Source: Callipepla californica brunnescens
Taxonomy: Eukaryota > Chordata > Aves > Galliformes > Odontophoridae
Length of the DNA: 64,000 nucleotides
NCBI GenBank assembly: GCA_023055505.1
Contig: JALIRH010000043.1
Location: 3,172,001 to 3,236,000 of the forward strand
Direction of reading: 5' to 3'
This document shows positions 47,190 to 59,400 of this stretch, piece after piece. The notes under the pieces are model-generated. The model made no database searches and had not been told where the DNA came from. It worked only from the letters and a program-made list of their open reading frames with translations. A program made the position numbers and the translations under genes. Within the stretch, counting starts at the first letter, position 1. Each line of letters starts with the position of its first letter.

Positions 47190-49075
47190 AAGTGCATTTT
47201 GATAGCATCAAAGAAGTATGGATAACTTATTGCTTCCGAGAGTGATCCAGATGTTAAGTGGAACTCTGTGCCATGGGGTTGGCAGCATCCCATCGCTCAC
47301 TGTGCCAACAGCTGTGGAGCTGGGAGAGCAGCATAGGGCTTCAACCCATGGGGATGGCCGAGGGATGGGCAGAGGGGGGGGAACGGGGGACAAATGGGTG
47401 CAGAAGGAGCTGCACTCGTCTTAAAAATGCTGTTGGCAGTTCGCGTCCTGCTGCCACGGAGCGGAGACGTTGACGGTAACTCCAGAGGACAGCGGACAAG
47501 GATCGGGGACGGCTGACGGAGCGGTGGTGGTGTGGAGCTGGCAGCCCCAGCACTGCTGGTGGGACTCACCGAGCGGAGCGCAGTTGACAAAGGGCCGGGA
47601 GGAATCCAAAGAGATGGAGGACATGGTGTTTTTTTGGGGCTGTTTCGTAGAGCGCCGTGATGGGAACAGACGCGTGCAGGGTCTGGTACTGACTTTTTTT
47701 CCACCGGAGCACAGACTGTGGGAGATGCTCAGAGCAAACCCGCTCCGACAAGAAAATAAGGAGATGAAAGAAATGTGGCAGTCAACGCACGATTCCACTC
47801 GGCCTCTTGCCCATGCGCAGACACGCCTTCATCAGTGGAAACTCAATCCATTCCAGCCCTTTCCCCCCATTGCTCCCCCGGACGGTGTTCCCGATGCGGA
47901 CCAGGCCCCGTTTCTGCCCCATAAGAACATTTATTTGGAGAGATTTGGACTTCGGAACGCGCTGCGCTCCCTCAGGCCGCAGCTTTACGCAGCTGAACTG
48001 CTTTGTTTGGGCTGATTTAGGAACCGCTCCCATTCTGGACCGCCCGGAGATCCCCTCTGGGTCGCAGCACTGACCCAGGGGACGAAGCCGCGGTGCTGCT
48101 GCTCCACTCGGAGCACTCACACCGCAAACGGGAGCACAGAGAGCACCCCTCACCTCCACTGCTCCTCGTCTCCTCATTTCCGAAGACCCTTTTTGGACGT
48201 GTGGATGAGGCACAGGTTTGAAGAGCAACACATCTCCTCCTGTACATATCCGGGCACTGAAAAAGGAAAGCGTCGACGAAGCGGGGTGGCGGCGATGAGC
48301 TCACGTTGGCCCGAGAACTGCTGCAGCCACCCCAGCTCCCTCGGTTGCCCCTGGGGAAGGGAGTTCTTAAGGTGCTGCAGCTGATGGACCGCCGGGTTTT
48401 CCTCTCCTTTGCAGGCACCCTTTTCACACAAACCCACGTGTAAAAACGCGTCCTTTTTCTAAAGTGTTTGTAACTGGACGGGCTGTGCTGGAAGGGGAGA
48501 TCGCTGCTCAGTATGTATTGCTCTTTTTTGGCTTTGTATTATCCCATCAGAATCCGTGGATACCCCATTAAAAACAAGACTAATCCTAAGCCAAAGCCCA
48601 CGTCCCTCTCTTGTCTGCCCCTCTGGCCCCATACACAGAACACCGATCTGAACACAGTCCTCCCGTGGGGTGATGGTGGTGGAAGCTGAGTGCTGTCAGG
48701 ATGTTTTCACCCCAATGACCTCTGTCCTGTCCATGGGGCACACGGCCCCTCCAAAGGGATCTCCGCGTTGTGTCTTAGGGCTGCGGTCTGTAACGGTGGG
48801 CACAGAAGGAATGCAGCCCACATCGTTTAATTAATGTCACTTACACAGTTATATACAGCCATACTTGTGTATATAAACATCAGGATTCACAAAGGCATCC
48901 GAGATGTCGACCTGAGTGCTTTATCAATGGGACACAGGGATATTCCAGTGGAGGAATGGAAGCACGGATGGGCACAAGCTCAATCCCATAGAACTAGCAC
49001 TGAGTTCGTACTGTGAAATGTTCAGGAAAAGAATACACGTGGGGTCATGACACAGCTGAACAAACCTCAAACAAA
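47190..49075. other. Unassigned stretch, possible end of the ATCAY transcript
   Basis: No coding exon is recognised. The segment 48430-48600 has AT-rich 3'-UTR-like sequence with an ATTAAA hexamer near 48568 that could end a long ATCAY message. 48825-48890 is a short AT-rich patch with TTTAATTAATGTCAC. Confidence 0.25.
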
Positions 49076-49079
49076 CAGT

Positions 49080-49430
49080 GACCTTGGTCCTGCTGGGCTG
49101 TGACAGGGCTGAAGGAACCCCAACGATGCCAATCCCATTGGGTCATGACATGGAAACCCCAATGGCCCCAATCCCATTGGGTCATGACACAGCTGAATGA
49201 ACCTCAATGACCCTAAACCCATTGGGCTGTGATGTGGCTGAACGAACCCCAATGGCCCCAAACCCATTGGGCCATCACACAGCTATGGATGTATCTCTCC
49301 ATATATCCATATCTATCACCCGGCAATGACCCCAGTCCCATTGGGTGGTGACGTGGCTGAAGGAACTCCAACAATCCCGATCCCATTGGGCCGTGACGTG
49401 GCTGAAGGATGGGTTGGGGCTGCACCTGGT
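49080..49430 (+). repeat. Imperfect ~45-bp minisatellite
   Basis: Loose copies containing CCCATTGGGTCATGACA, GCTGAAGGAACCCCAA and GGCCCCAATC, interrupted near 49275-49325. Confidence 0.8.
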
Positions 49431-51254
49431 GATCCTGGAAATCTTTCTGTCCACGATCCCGTGAGGATCACTGCTCTGTGTGTGGCACCGCTCTCCAGCA
49501 CCGACTCCCACGGAAGGACAGTTCCTCCTTTCTGTGCGTTCGTCTGTAACAACAAAAATAGCCTCACAAAAATGAGACCCAGACCAAGAGAACTGAACTC
49601 AGATCCCTCCCCCCTGACTTCGGCCATCGTAGAGTTACACACATGGCCAAACCCACGAGGTCCCAGTGGGGACAGAGCTGCTCCAGTGGCTCCTGCAGGT
49701 GCCATCATTACCCAGCACCACGTCGATATAAAGGAGAACCATTCCCCACTCCTCTTCCCACTAAACCCACAAAGCAGGTCCGTCCCACAGAGCACCAAAC
49801 CCCACAGACGTCCTTTCCCTGCAGTGCCGGGATCGACATTCAGGGTACGGTGGTGGGGGGGGGGGGGGTGTGGAACAGCTGCAGACCCCAATGCTTTGGC
49901 AATTATTTTCTACATCCCCCGATCTGGGCTCCAGCTTCCTTCCCCTCCCAGCCCCATAGAATCAGTAACGATCACCCTGCCCAACACCTCCACATCGCCT
50001 CACCCCGCTCCCTCCATGCCGCCCCTTTGGTCCATTCCTTCTGTGCCCACCGCTTTCCCTTCCCCTACAATTCTGCCTCCCCCCACGCCCCTACCCCGCA
50101 CCCTGAGGCCCCATCTCCTCTCGGTGGTCCCCGCTCCCAGGTCACAGACCCCCACCTCGGGCAGCACACACACAACATGTCACCGCTGGCAGTGAGGTTG
50201 CTGTCCTGCAGAAGCTCGGTACTCCGCCAGCCCGTGGCTTTGCCACCAGCTGATAAGAGTTCCTTATCTCCTGTCAAAGCTGGCCGTGATGGGTCCCTCC
50301 CAGCTCACAGTTTTCCAAGGTTCATACCAAGGGGTACGAAGGGTTTTGAACTGTTGAGACGTGAGTCCCACCCAACCCTTGGGGAAACGCTCCGCAGCGC
50401 GGAGCAAACCAACCCACGGTGTAAAACTGCAGTTGGAAACCACTGCAAATCTGCACTGCCATCCCTCTGCTCTTCAGCAGCTGCAGTGCTGCCTGAGGGC
50501 ACCAAGAAACCCTGACATAACCATGCTCACACCCGTCCTGTAACCCCGACCCACACCTGACCCCACCAGCAAAGTCTTAACGATCTGAGCTCTGAACTGA
50601 AGCTCTGGGGCAAACAGTGCACCCTGCAGCAGAGCCCTGCGGCTGCCACAGAGCTGGGCCGCCCCAGCACCGCAGCAGCACTCCCCACGAAGGTTCGTGC
50701 TCCTTCCCGGCTCCAGACTCAAGCTGGCAGTAACAGGAGCACCCTAAAAGCAATGAGCAACACCGCCTGCCTGCGGCCCCAGCTGCCAGCCCTTACAAGA
50801 AACGAACCCAGAGAAAGGAAGTCTCAATGAGCGTGACTCAGCCCACGCGCAGCGACGGCGATGCCCAAAAAAGCTCTCGTGAGCACGTGGTGGGGCAGGG
50901 GGGACCCGGGGTGCCAGGAGGGGCGGCTGCTCCCCCAGGTGAGGTATTGGGGTGGGAGGCAATTCTCAGCTGCACCGAAGAGGTTTCAAACCAGGTTTGG
51001 TTTCACGGTGACCGCGGCGTCCCCACGCCTGCACGAACCTGCAGGTTTTTATGGCCACGTTAAGGCCAAACGCGGTGAAATAGACACTAACGAGCAGCAC
51101 ACAGTTTGTTAATTAACCACACATGGCTCACGGGCAGGAGAGGGACACAGCGAAGGGGACGAAAAAACTGCTTCTGTTTGCACAGAGCTCAGCTGAAGTC
51201 GGGTTGTCAGTTGGGGTCAACTGCCTCTGCCCCTCTTCAGTAAACAGTGACAAT

Positions 51255-51485
51255 GGGTACCCATGGGCTGACCCCACAGTGGTGGGCACCAGCAGGGTGA
51301 CCCCATTGCGACGGGCACCACTTGGGTGACCCCACAGTGATGGACACCAGCTGGGTGACCCCACAGTGATGGGCACCAGCAGGGTGACCCCATTGCGATG
51401 GGCACCACTTGGGTGACCCCACAGTGATGGACACCAGTCGGGTGACCCCACAGTGATGGACACCACTTGGGTGACCCCACTGCAG
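51255..51485 (+). repeat. 29-bp minisatellite, about 8 copies
   Basis: Unit of 29 bp containing GGGTGACCCCACAGTGATGG and CACCAG, with two alternating variants (CACAGTGATG and CATTGCGATG). Confidence 0.93.
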
Positions 51486-52054
51486 CCGCTTGAAATCCCG
51501 TTTCCCACCACTCACATCCCATTCCTGCTGAGGATCCTCAGCTCCACGCGTCTCCGCAGCAGTCCCGACAAGCTGCTGCCTTCGGGAAGCAGCGATGAGA
51601 GCCCCCAGCAGCGGGAACGGGAGTGGGAACGCTGCTCAGCTCACGGAGCTAACGCAGCATCACGGGTCGTGCTCAGCCCCATAGATCCGCCATACATCCC
51701 TCCCCGGAACGGCCTCATCCACCGCCTCCAACACCCCCACTGCAAGGAGCCAGAATCTAATGAACGACCTCCTGCTAATTGGCAGCCCGTGTTTGTTTTG
51801 GGGCCGGCTCGTTTTAACGGAGCACCAGACCTTGACCTCACGGCGGTTGAGCACGATGCAGCTGTGGGGTCTGTGGGGAGGTGGCACACGCTCGGATGGA
51901 TCTCTGCTACATCTCTGGGGGCATTATTTAGGGCTCAAAGCTTTCTGCACAAAGCAGCCCTGAGCACAAACTGCGGGCACACCGTCATCCGTCCGGAGAA
52001 AAAGGCATCGCTGCTGCGTGGGGTCATAACGGGGTGGGAGATAGAATCCACTGC

Positions 52055-52475
52055 TGGGGTCGGGATGCCCTACAGCAGCAGAGAGGTGAGGAGTCAGGAT
52101 TGGGATGCCCTACAGCAGCAGAGTGGTCAGGAGCTGGGGTTGGGATGCCCTACAGACAGCAGAGAGGTGAGGAGTCAGGATTGGGATGCCCTACAGCAGC
52201 AGAGTGGTCAGGAGCTGGGGTTGGGATGCCCTACAGACAGCAGAGAGGTGAGGAGTCGGGATTGGGATGCCCTACAGATAGCAGAGAGGTGAGGAGCTGG
52301 GGTTGGGATGCCCTACAGACAGCAGAGAGGTGAGGAGCTGGGGTTGGGATGCCCTACAGACAGCAGAGGTGAGGAGTCGGGGTTGAGATGCCCTACAGAC
52401 ATCAGAGAGGTTGAGGAGCTGGGGTTGGGATGCCCTACAGACAGCAGAGGTGAGGAGTCAGGGATGGGATGCCCT
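52055..52475 (+). repeat. 38-41-bp minisatellite, about 10 copies
   Basis: Units contain GGGATGCCCTACAGACAGCA and GAGAGGTGAGGAG followed by either CTGGGGTT or TCAGGATT. Length variants differ by three bases, so a frame stays open by chance. Confidence 0.93.
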
Positions 52476-53089
52476 ACATGCAGGAGCTGCTTTGTGGACA
52501 AGAGGGGCCGCAGATGATCGCATTTACAGCCTCCTTCCATTGCTCTGAGCGTCATTTGCAGCCCCACTGAGCTCCCTATGGCCGTGGGGCAGTACGGGGC
52601 CGGACCGGGGCTGCGCTGTGGGGCCGTGGGGCTGTGGGGCTGTGGACACGAGGCGCTTACCAGCTGTGTCTTTCTGGGGTTCATTGCGTGGCAGGAGGAA
52701 GGACGCGTTAGGGTCTGGAGCTCTGTCACTTTGCAGTCCCCATCCCTGCGACCTGAAATGATTACATGAATTAAGACCAAAGCATTGTATCCCATCTATT
52801 TATTTGAGCGACGTCTGGATCTGACCGATGTGACTGAGTGCTGGGGGGGGGGGGGGGATGTGTCCATGGGGGACCAGCGAGCACCGGGCTCTGAGTGCGC
52901 CCCAAAGGGCACAAACGGGGGACGGGGGGGGGGGGGGGGGGGGTTGGGTGGGATGGGGTCGGACGGAGTTATACATACGGGAACACAAAGGCACAGCGCA
53001 CGGACGCTGCCTCCATCCGCAGAGGGAGGGGAAACGAAAAGAGAGAGTGGAAAGGGGGGGGGGTTGGGGGGGGGAAGGGGGGGGGTGAC

Positions 53090-53300
53090 ATTTCCACCTG
53101 CCCCATTCCTAATTTAGGCAAAGGCATCGCGGCCGAGCGCTAATTATAACCGGCAGCGCGACAGGTGCGCGCGTGACCCCGAGAGCGGATTTGGGGGGGG
53201 GGGGGAGGGAGGGGAGGGGGGGGGCAGAAATACGGCCCTGGGGGGGAGGTGGGTGTCAGCGGGTGGGGCGGGGAAACCGGCGCCGGGCGCTATAAACCCG
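53090..53300 (+). promoter_or_regulatory. NMRK2: NMRK2 proximal promoter with muscle-type elements and TATA box
   Basis: Within 320 bp of the start codon there are, in order: E-box CACCTG at 53095-53100, perfect M-CAT (TEAD) CATTCCT at 53104-53110, an overlapping MEF2-like CTAATTTAG at 53109-53117, TAATTATAAC at 53141-53150, E-box CAGGTG at 53162-53167, and TATAAA at 53291-53296. NMRK2 is known to be expressed mainly in skeletal and cardiac muscle, and this set of sites fits that. The start site is expected near 53320. An out-of-frame ATG at 53322 would lie at or within a few bases of it. Poly-G strips surround the cluster. Confidence 0.6.
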
Positions 53301-53410
53301 GAGCGGAGCGGATCCGCTTCAATGGAACGGAGCGGAGCGGCCGAGAGCGGAGGAAACCGAGCGCGGCCGTGGGGGGAAACGGCCGCTCCGGGGGGGACCC
53401 CACGCGGGAC

Positions 53411-56400
53411 ATGGAGTACATCGTGGGGATCGGGGGGTGAGTGCGGGGGGGGGGGGGGGGGAGGGGGGGGGGTTATGGGGGTTGTGTAGGGGTTAGGAGG
53501 GGGGGGGGGGGGTTGTATAGGGGATGGGAGGGGGCTCTGGGGGGTTATATAGCGGATAGGACGGGGTTCTGGGGGTTATATAGGGGATGGGAGGAGGTTC
53601 TGGGGGTTATATAGGGGATGGGAGGAGGTTCTGGGGGGTTTGAATAGGAGATGGGAGGGGGTTTTGAGGGGGTTGTATAGGGGATGGGATGGGGTGATGG
53701 GGATTATATAGGGGATGGGAGGGGGTTTGGGGGGTTGTGTAGGGGATGGGAGGGGGTTTGGGGGGTTGTGTAGGGGATGGGAGGGGGTTTGGGGGGTTGT
53801 GTAGGGGATGGGAGGGGGTTTGGGGGGTTGTGTAGGGGATGGGAGGGGGTTTGGGGGGTTGTGTAGGGGATGGGAGGGGGTTTGGGGGGTTGTGTAGGGG
53901 ATGGGAGGGGGTTTTGGGGGGTTGTATAGGGGATGTGAGGGGGTTTTGGGGGGGTTGTATAGGGGATGGGAGGGGGTTTGGGGGGTTGTATAGGGGATGG
54001 GAGGGGGGTTTGGGGGGGTTGTATAGGGGATGGGAGGGGGTTTTGGGGGGTTGTATAGGGGATGTGAGGGGGTTTGGGGGGTTGTATAGGGGATGGGAGG
54101 GGGGTTTGGGGGGGTTGTATAGGGGATGGGAGGGGGTTTGGGGGGTTGTATAGGGGATGGGAGGGGGGGTTTGGGGGGGTTGTATAGGGGATGGGAGGGG
54201 GGTTTGGGGGGTTGTATAGGGGATGTGAGGGGGTTTGGGGGGTTGTATAGGGGATGGGAGGGGGTTTGGGGGGTTGTATAGGGGATGGGAGGGGGTTTTG
54301 GGGGGTTGTATAGGGGATGGGAGGGGGTTTGGGGGGTTGTATAGGGGATGGGAGGGGGGTTTGGGGGGGTTGTATAGGGGATGGGAGGGGGGTTTGGGGG
54401 GGTTGTATAGGGGATGGGAGGGGGTTTGGGGGGTTGTATAGGGGATGGGAGGGGGTTTGGGGGGTTGTATAGGGGATGGGAGGGGGTTTGGGGGGTTGTA
54501 TAGGGGATGGGAGGGGGTTCTGGGGTGATGGGGGGTTGCATAGGGGATAGGACGGGGTTTTGGGGGTTTATATGGGGATAGGACGGGGTTTTGGGGGTTT
54601 ATATAGGGGATAGGACGGGGTTTTGGGGTTGTATAGGGGATAGGACGGAGTTAAGGGGTTGTATAGGGGATAGGACGGAGTTAAGGGGTTATATAGGGGA
54701 TGGGTTCTGGGGTTGCGTAGGGGATAGGAGGGGGTTTTGGGGTTGTATAGGGGATGGGAGGGAGTTGTGGGATGATGGGGGGGTTCTGGGGTTGTATAAC
54801 GGATAGGATGGAGTTATGGGGGTTATATAGGGGATGGGAGGGGGTGATGGGGTGGTAGAGGGGATAGGGTTTTAGGGATTGTATAGGGAACGGGAGGGGG
54901 TTGTGGGGTTATGAAGGGGGGGGGTTCTGGGGTTGTGTAGGGGATAGGAGGGGGTTCTGCATTTTATAGGGGCTAGGACAGGGTTCTGGGAGTTATATAG
55001 GGGATGAGAGGGGATCCTCCGTTATCCAGGGGATGGGGTTCTGGGGGTCGTGTAGGGGATGGGAGGGGGTTATGGGGTGATAAAGGGAATAGGACAGGGT
55101 TCTGGGGGTCGCATAGGGAGCGGGTTCTGTTGTATAGGGGACGGCGTTCTGGGACTCGTACAGGGGACGGGGTTGTGAGGTTACAGAGGGGATGCAGTGG
55201 GACTCGGGGTTACAGAGGGATGGGATCGGGTTCGGCGTCGGTCGCGCAGTGCGGGGCAGCTCGGGATGGCGGGACACACGGCCTTCCCGGAACCCCACAA
55301 ACGCAGCCCCCCAATCCCGCTCCGCCCCACAGCGCTGCCCCCCATCCCCCCCTCATCCCCCCAACATGGCGGCCCCGCAGCGCCCTCCCGCGCGCGGGAA
55401 GCGGCGGGCAGTTACACTTCCGGGATGGGGGGCGGGCCGCGCGCTCGGCGGCGGCCAATCAGCGCTCAGCGCGCGCCGCCCGCGGCGCGAAATTCAAACG
55501 TGGGGCGCGCGCTGCGGGGTTTTAATTAATTAATTGCGGGGTTTGGGTTTTGATTTGCGGGGCCGCATCGCGCCTTCCCTTCCAGCGTCACCAACGGCGG
55601 CAAAACCACGCTGACCAACCGGATCGTCAAGGCGCTCCCCAACTGCTGCGTGGTCCACCAGGACGACTTCTTCAAGGTGAGCGCTGCGGGGAACCGCCCC
55701 ACCCCCCCACGCGTGTGACATCCCCACTCGGGGCAGTGGGAGGGAGCACTGGGGGCGGTGGAGTATGGGGCTGATGGAGCTTTGGGGTCGATGGAGCACT
55801 GGGGGCAATGGGATATGGGGCCGATGGAGCACTGGATGGGGTCAGGAGAGCTCTGTGTGCAATGGAGCATTGGGGTTAATGGGATATGGGTCCAGGGGAG
55901 CACTGGATGGGGTCAGGAGAGCTCTGTGTGCAATGGAGCATTGGGGTTAATGGGATATGGGGCCAGGGCAGCACTGGGGAGAAATGGAATATGGGGCCAG
56001 GGGAACGTTGGGGTTGATTAAATACTGGGGTCAGGGGAGCACTGGGGCAGATGGATCATTGGGGCATTGGAGTGTGGCCCAGTGGAGCACTTGGGATCAA
56101 TGGGATATGGGGCCAGTGGAGCTTTGGGGTTAATGGAGCACTGGGGTTAGTGGAGGGTGGGTTACAGGAGCACTGGGGGCAGTGGAGTGTGGGGCCGATG
56201 GAGCATTGGGGTTAATGGGATATGGGGCCGATGGAGCACTGGGGGCAATGGGTTATGGGGCCAATGGAGCACTGGGGGAAGTGGACTATGGGGTCAGGGG
56301 AGGATTGGGGCATTGGAGTATGGCCCAAGGCAGCACTGGGGTTAATGGAATATGGGGCCAGGAGAGCTCTGTGTGCAATGGAGCATTGGGGTTAATGGCA

Positions 56401-59400
56401 TATGGGGCCGATGGAGCACTGGGGGCAATGGCATATGGGGCCGATGGAGCATTGGGATCAATGGAATATGGGGTCAGTGGAGCACTGGAGTTAATGGGAG
56501 TATGGGCCAATGGAGCACTGGATGGGGTCAGGAGAGCTCTGTGTGCAATGGAGCGTTGGGATTAATGGGATATGGGGCCAGGGCAGCACTGAGGAGAAAT
56601 GGAATATGGGGTCAGGGGAGCACTGGGGCTGATGGATCATTGGGGCGTTGGAGTGTTGCCCAGTGGAGCACTTGGGATCAATGGATTATGGGGCCAATGG
56701 GGTTAATGGAATATGGGGGCCAGGGGAGCATAGAGGTTGATTAAATATTGGGGTCAGGGGAGCACTGGGGCTGATGGATCGTTGGGACATTGGAGTGTGG
56801 CTCAGTGGAGCACTTGGGATCAATGACATATGGGGTCAGGGGAGCACTGGGGTTAATGGGATATGGGGCCAATGGAGCACTGGGCCCAGTGGAGTACCGG
56901 GGGCAATGGAATATGGGGCCAGTGGAGCATTGGGGTTAATGGGATATGGGGCCAATGGAGCACTGGGCCCAGTGGAGCATTGGGGCAATGGAATATGGGA
57001 CCAATGGAGCACTGGGGACGATGGAGCATTGGGGCAATGGAATATGGCCCAGTGGAGCACTTGTGACCGATGACACGTGGGGCCAGGGGAGCACTGGGGC
57101 TGATGGGGCATTGGTGTATGGCCCAGTGGGGCACTGGGGCTGATGGAATATGGGGTCAGGCGAGCATTGGGGTCGATGGAGCTCTGGGGCCGGTGTGCTA
57201 TAGCTGATAACCTGCAGTGCTGCAGTCCACCACTTCAGCCCTCCGTCACCAACGGCCCCGATGAGCGCAGAGCACCGCGGGGGCTTTTGGGGTCGGGGAG
57301 AGGTGGGAAGGACTGCAGTTCGAGGACGTTGGGATCCCTCTGGCTCTGCAACAGTGTTTTATGGCTCTCTATTTCAGCCACAAGATCAAATCGAAGTCGG
57401 GGAGGACGGCTTCAAGCAATGGGACGGTAAGAGCGGTGTGCGCTGTAGGGCGCGGTGTCTTTGATTCGGTTGCTTTTGTTTTTTGTTTTTTTTTTTTTTC
57501 CTTTGTCGTTGTTTTCCTTAAGTATTTCCTTTTAATTCTTAACGCTGTAATAGTCCGTTAACCGTTGGGTGGGGACCCTCTCTCCCGCGCACCCCTCAGT
57601 GTTGGACTCGCTGGATATGGAGGCCATGGTGAGCACGGTGCGGGCCTGGATGGAGAACCCGGTCAAGTTCGCCCGCTCCCATGGGGTGAACGTCACGCCC
57701 GACCCTACAGAGCCCCCCTCCAAAGAGCCCCACATTCTGGTCATCGAAGGCTTCCTGCTTTACAACTACAGGTGAGGGTGGTTGGGGGGGGGAACACGTG
57801 GAGCTCTCTGCACTGTGCGCCCCACGGAGCCCCCATAGCAGATATTGGGGTGGGAGAGAACCGTTGCTCATGTGAGGGCTGCTAATGAGCCCGGCCCGAA
57901 CGAGGTGTGCCTTAATGAGCACGCTGTGGTTGGGCAGTGCGGGGAGCTGGAAGGTGGGTGGGGGAAGCTGTGGGAAGGTGGGTGGTGGTTTTGGGGGGTA
58001 AGGTAATAATGCATGTGTGATCTCTTGCTGTAGACCGCTGGTGGAGCTCTTCGATCTCCGCTACTTCCTGGCGGTGCCGTACGATGAGTGCAAACGGAGG
58101 AGGAGGTGAGTGGTGCTGGGATTCACCCTAAATCCTCATCCCAGATAGCACTGCTGACCCTAAACCCTCATCCCAGCGTTCCCATCCCAGCCCTAAACCC
58201 TCATCCCAGCGTTCCCTGCTCAACCCTAAACCCTCATCCCAACCAGCGCTGCCCAACCCTAAATCCTCATCCACTGCTGACCCTAGATCTTCATCCCAAC
58301 CAACACTGCCGACCCTAAACCCTTACCCCAACCTGCCCTGCGCAACCTTAAATGCTCATCCCAACCAGCGTTGCCGACGCTAAACCCTCCTCCCATCTCA
58401 CACTGCTGACCCCAGTCCCCCGTCCCAACCCCAGCAAGGGCAGTGAGCTTTGGGGTTCCCTACACCGCTGTTATTGGTCATGTGCTTAAGTGGAATTATG
58501 GTTAACGAGTTTACCTGGAATAAGTGACCTCCTCTCAGCATCGAGTGGGGCCTCGGCTCCATCTGCCCCTTTCGAGTGGGTCCCCACAACCCGCAGCCGC
58601 TCATGACCCCGCAGTGGGCGGTTGGAAGAAACCTGCCCCAAAATTTGGCCGACGGCCGCCATGAAACGATGACCATCCCACACTGTTCCCCATTTGCAGT
58701 ACGCGCAGCTACACCGTCCCTGACCCCCCCGGCCTCTTCGACGGCCACGTGTGGCCCATGTACCTGAAGCACCGCAAGGAGATGGAGGACAGCGGGGTCG
58801 ACGTCGGTGCGTGTCTCTGTTCCCCGTCCTTTGGGTTTTGGGGTCACTGAGTTTCCCATGGGGTGATGGTTTGATGACTGCAGTTACCCCCGTTCTGGTC
58901 CATGGCACAGAGTCACCGTTAAGGATGGGGAAGGTCACCAAGTCCCGCACCGTACCCCCAAAGGAGCAGAGAACCGTTCTGGTTGGCGATGGCCAACGGG
59001 GAAATATGGGGGGGAAATTATGGGAGGGGAAAAAGACAACTTTCTGTCAGGGGAAGGGGGGGGTTGGGTGTGTTCTGGTTGATGGAAAACAGAAGTGGGA
59101 AACGAGCCAGCATTGGGGTCAACAAAGCCAACGTTTGGGTCAACAAGGCCAACATTGGGGTCAACAAGGCCAACATTGGGGTCAGAGCCAACATTGGGGT
59201 CAGAGCCAACATTGGGGTCAGAGCCAACATTGGGGTCAACAAAGTCAATGTTGAGGTCAACAAGGCCAGCATTTGGGTTAAAGTCAGCGTTGGGGTCAGT
59301 AGGGCCAACATCTGGGTCAATTAGGCCAACATTTGGGTTAAAGTCAGTGTTTGGGGTCAACAAAGCCAACCACTGGGGTCATCAAAAGGCCAGCATTTAG

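Noticed and set aside
46488..47293. Plus- and minus-strand open frames across the 27-bp repeat
   Set aside because: The unit is a multiple of three, so frames stay open. The peptides are exact unit repeats with no known domain.
53576..54541. 321-codon Pro/Tyr-rich open frame on the minus strand
   Set aside because: Product of a 30-bp-period minisatellite; no start context, splice sites or homologue.
58125..58400. Telomere-like CCCTAAA repeats
   Set aside because: CCCTAAA appears once per longer unit and not in tandem. Vertebrate telomeres are TTAGGG/CCCTAA arrays.
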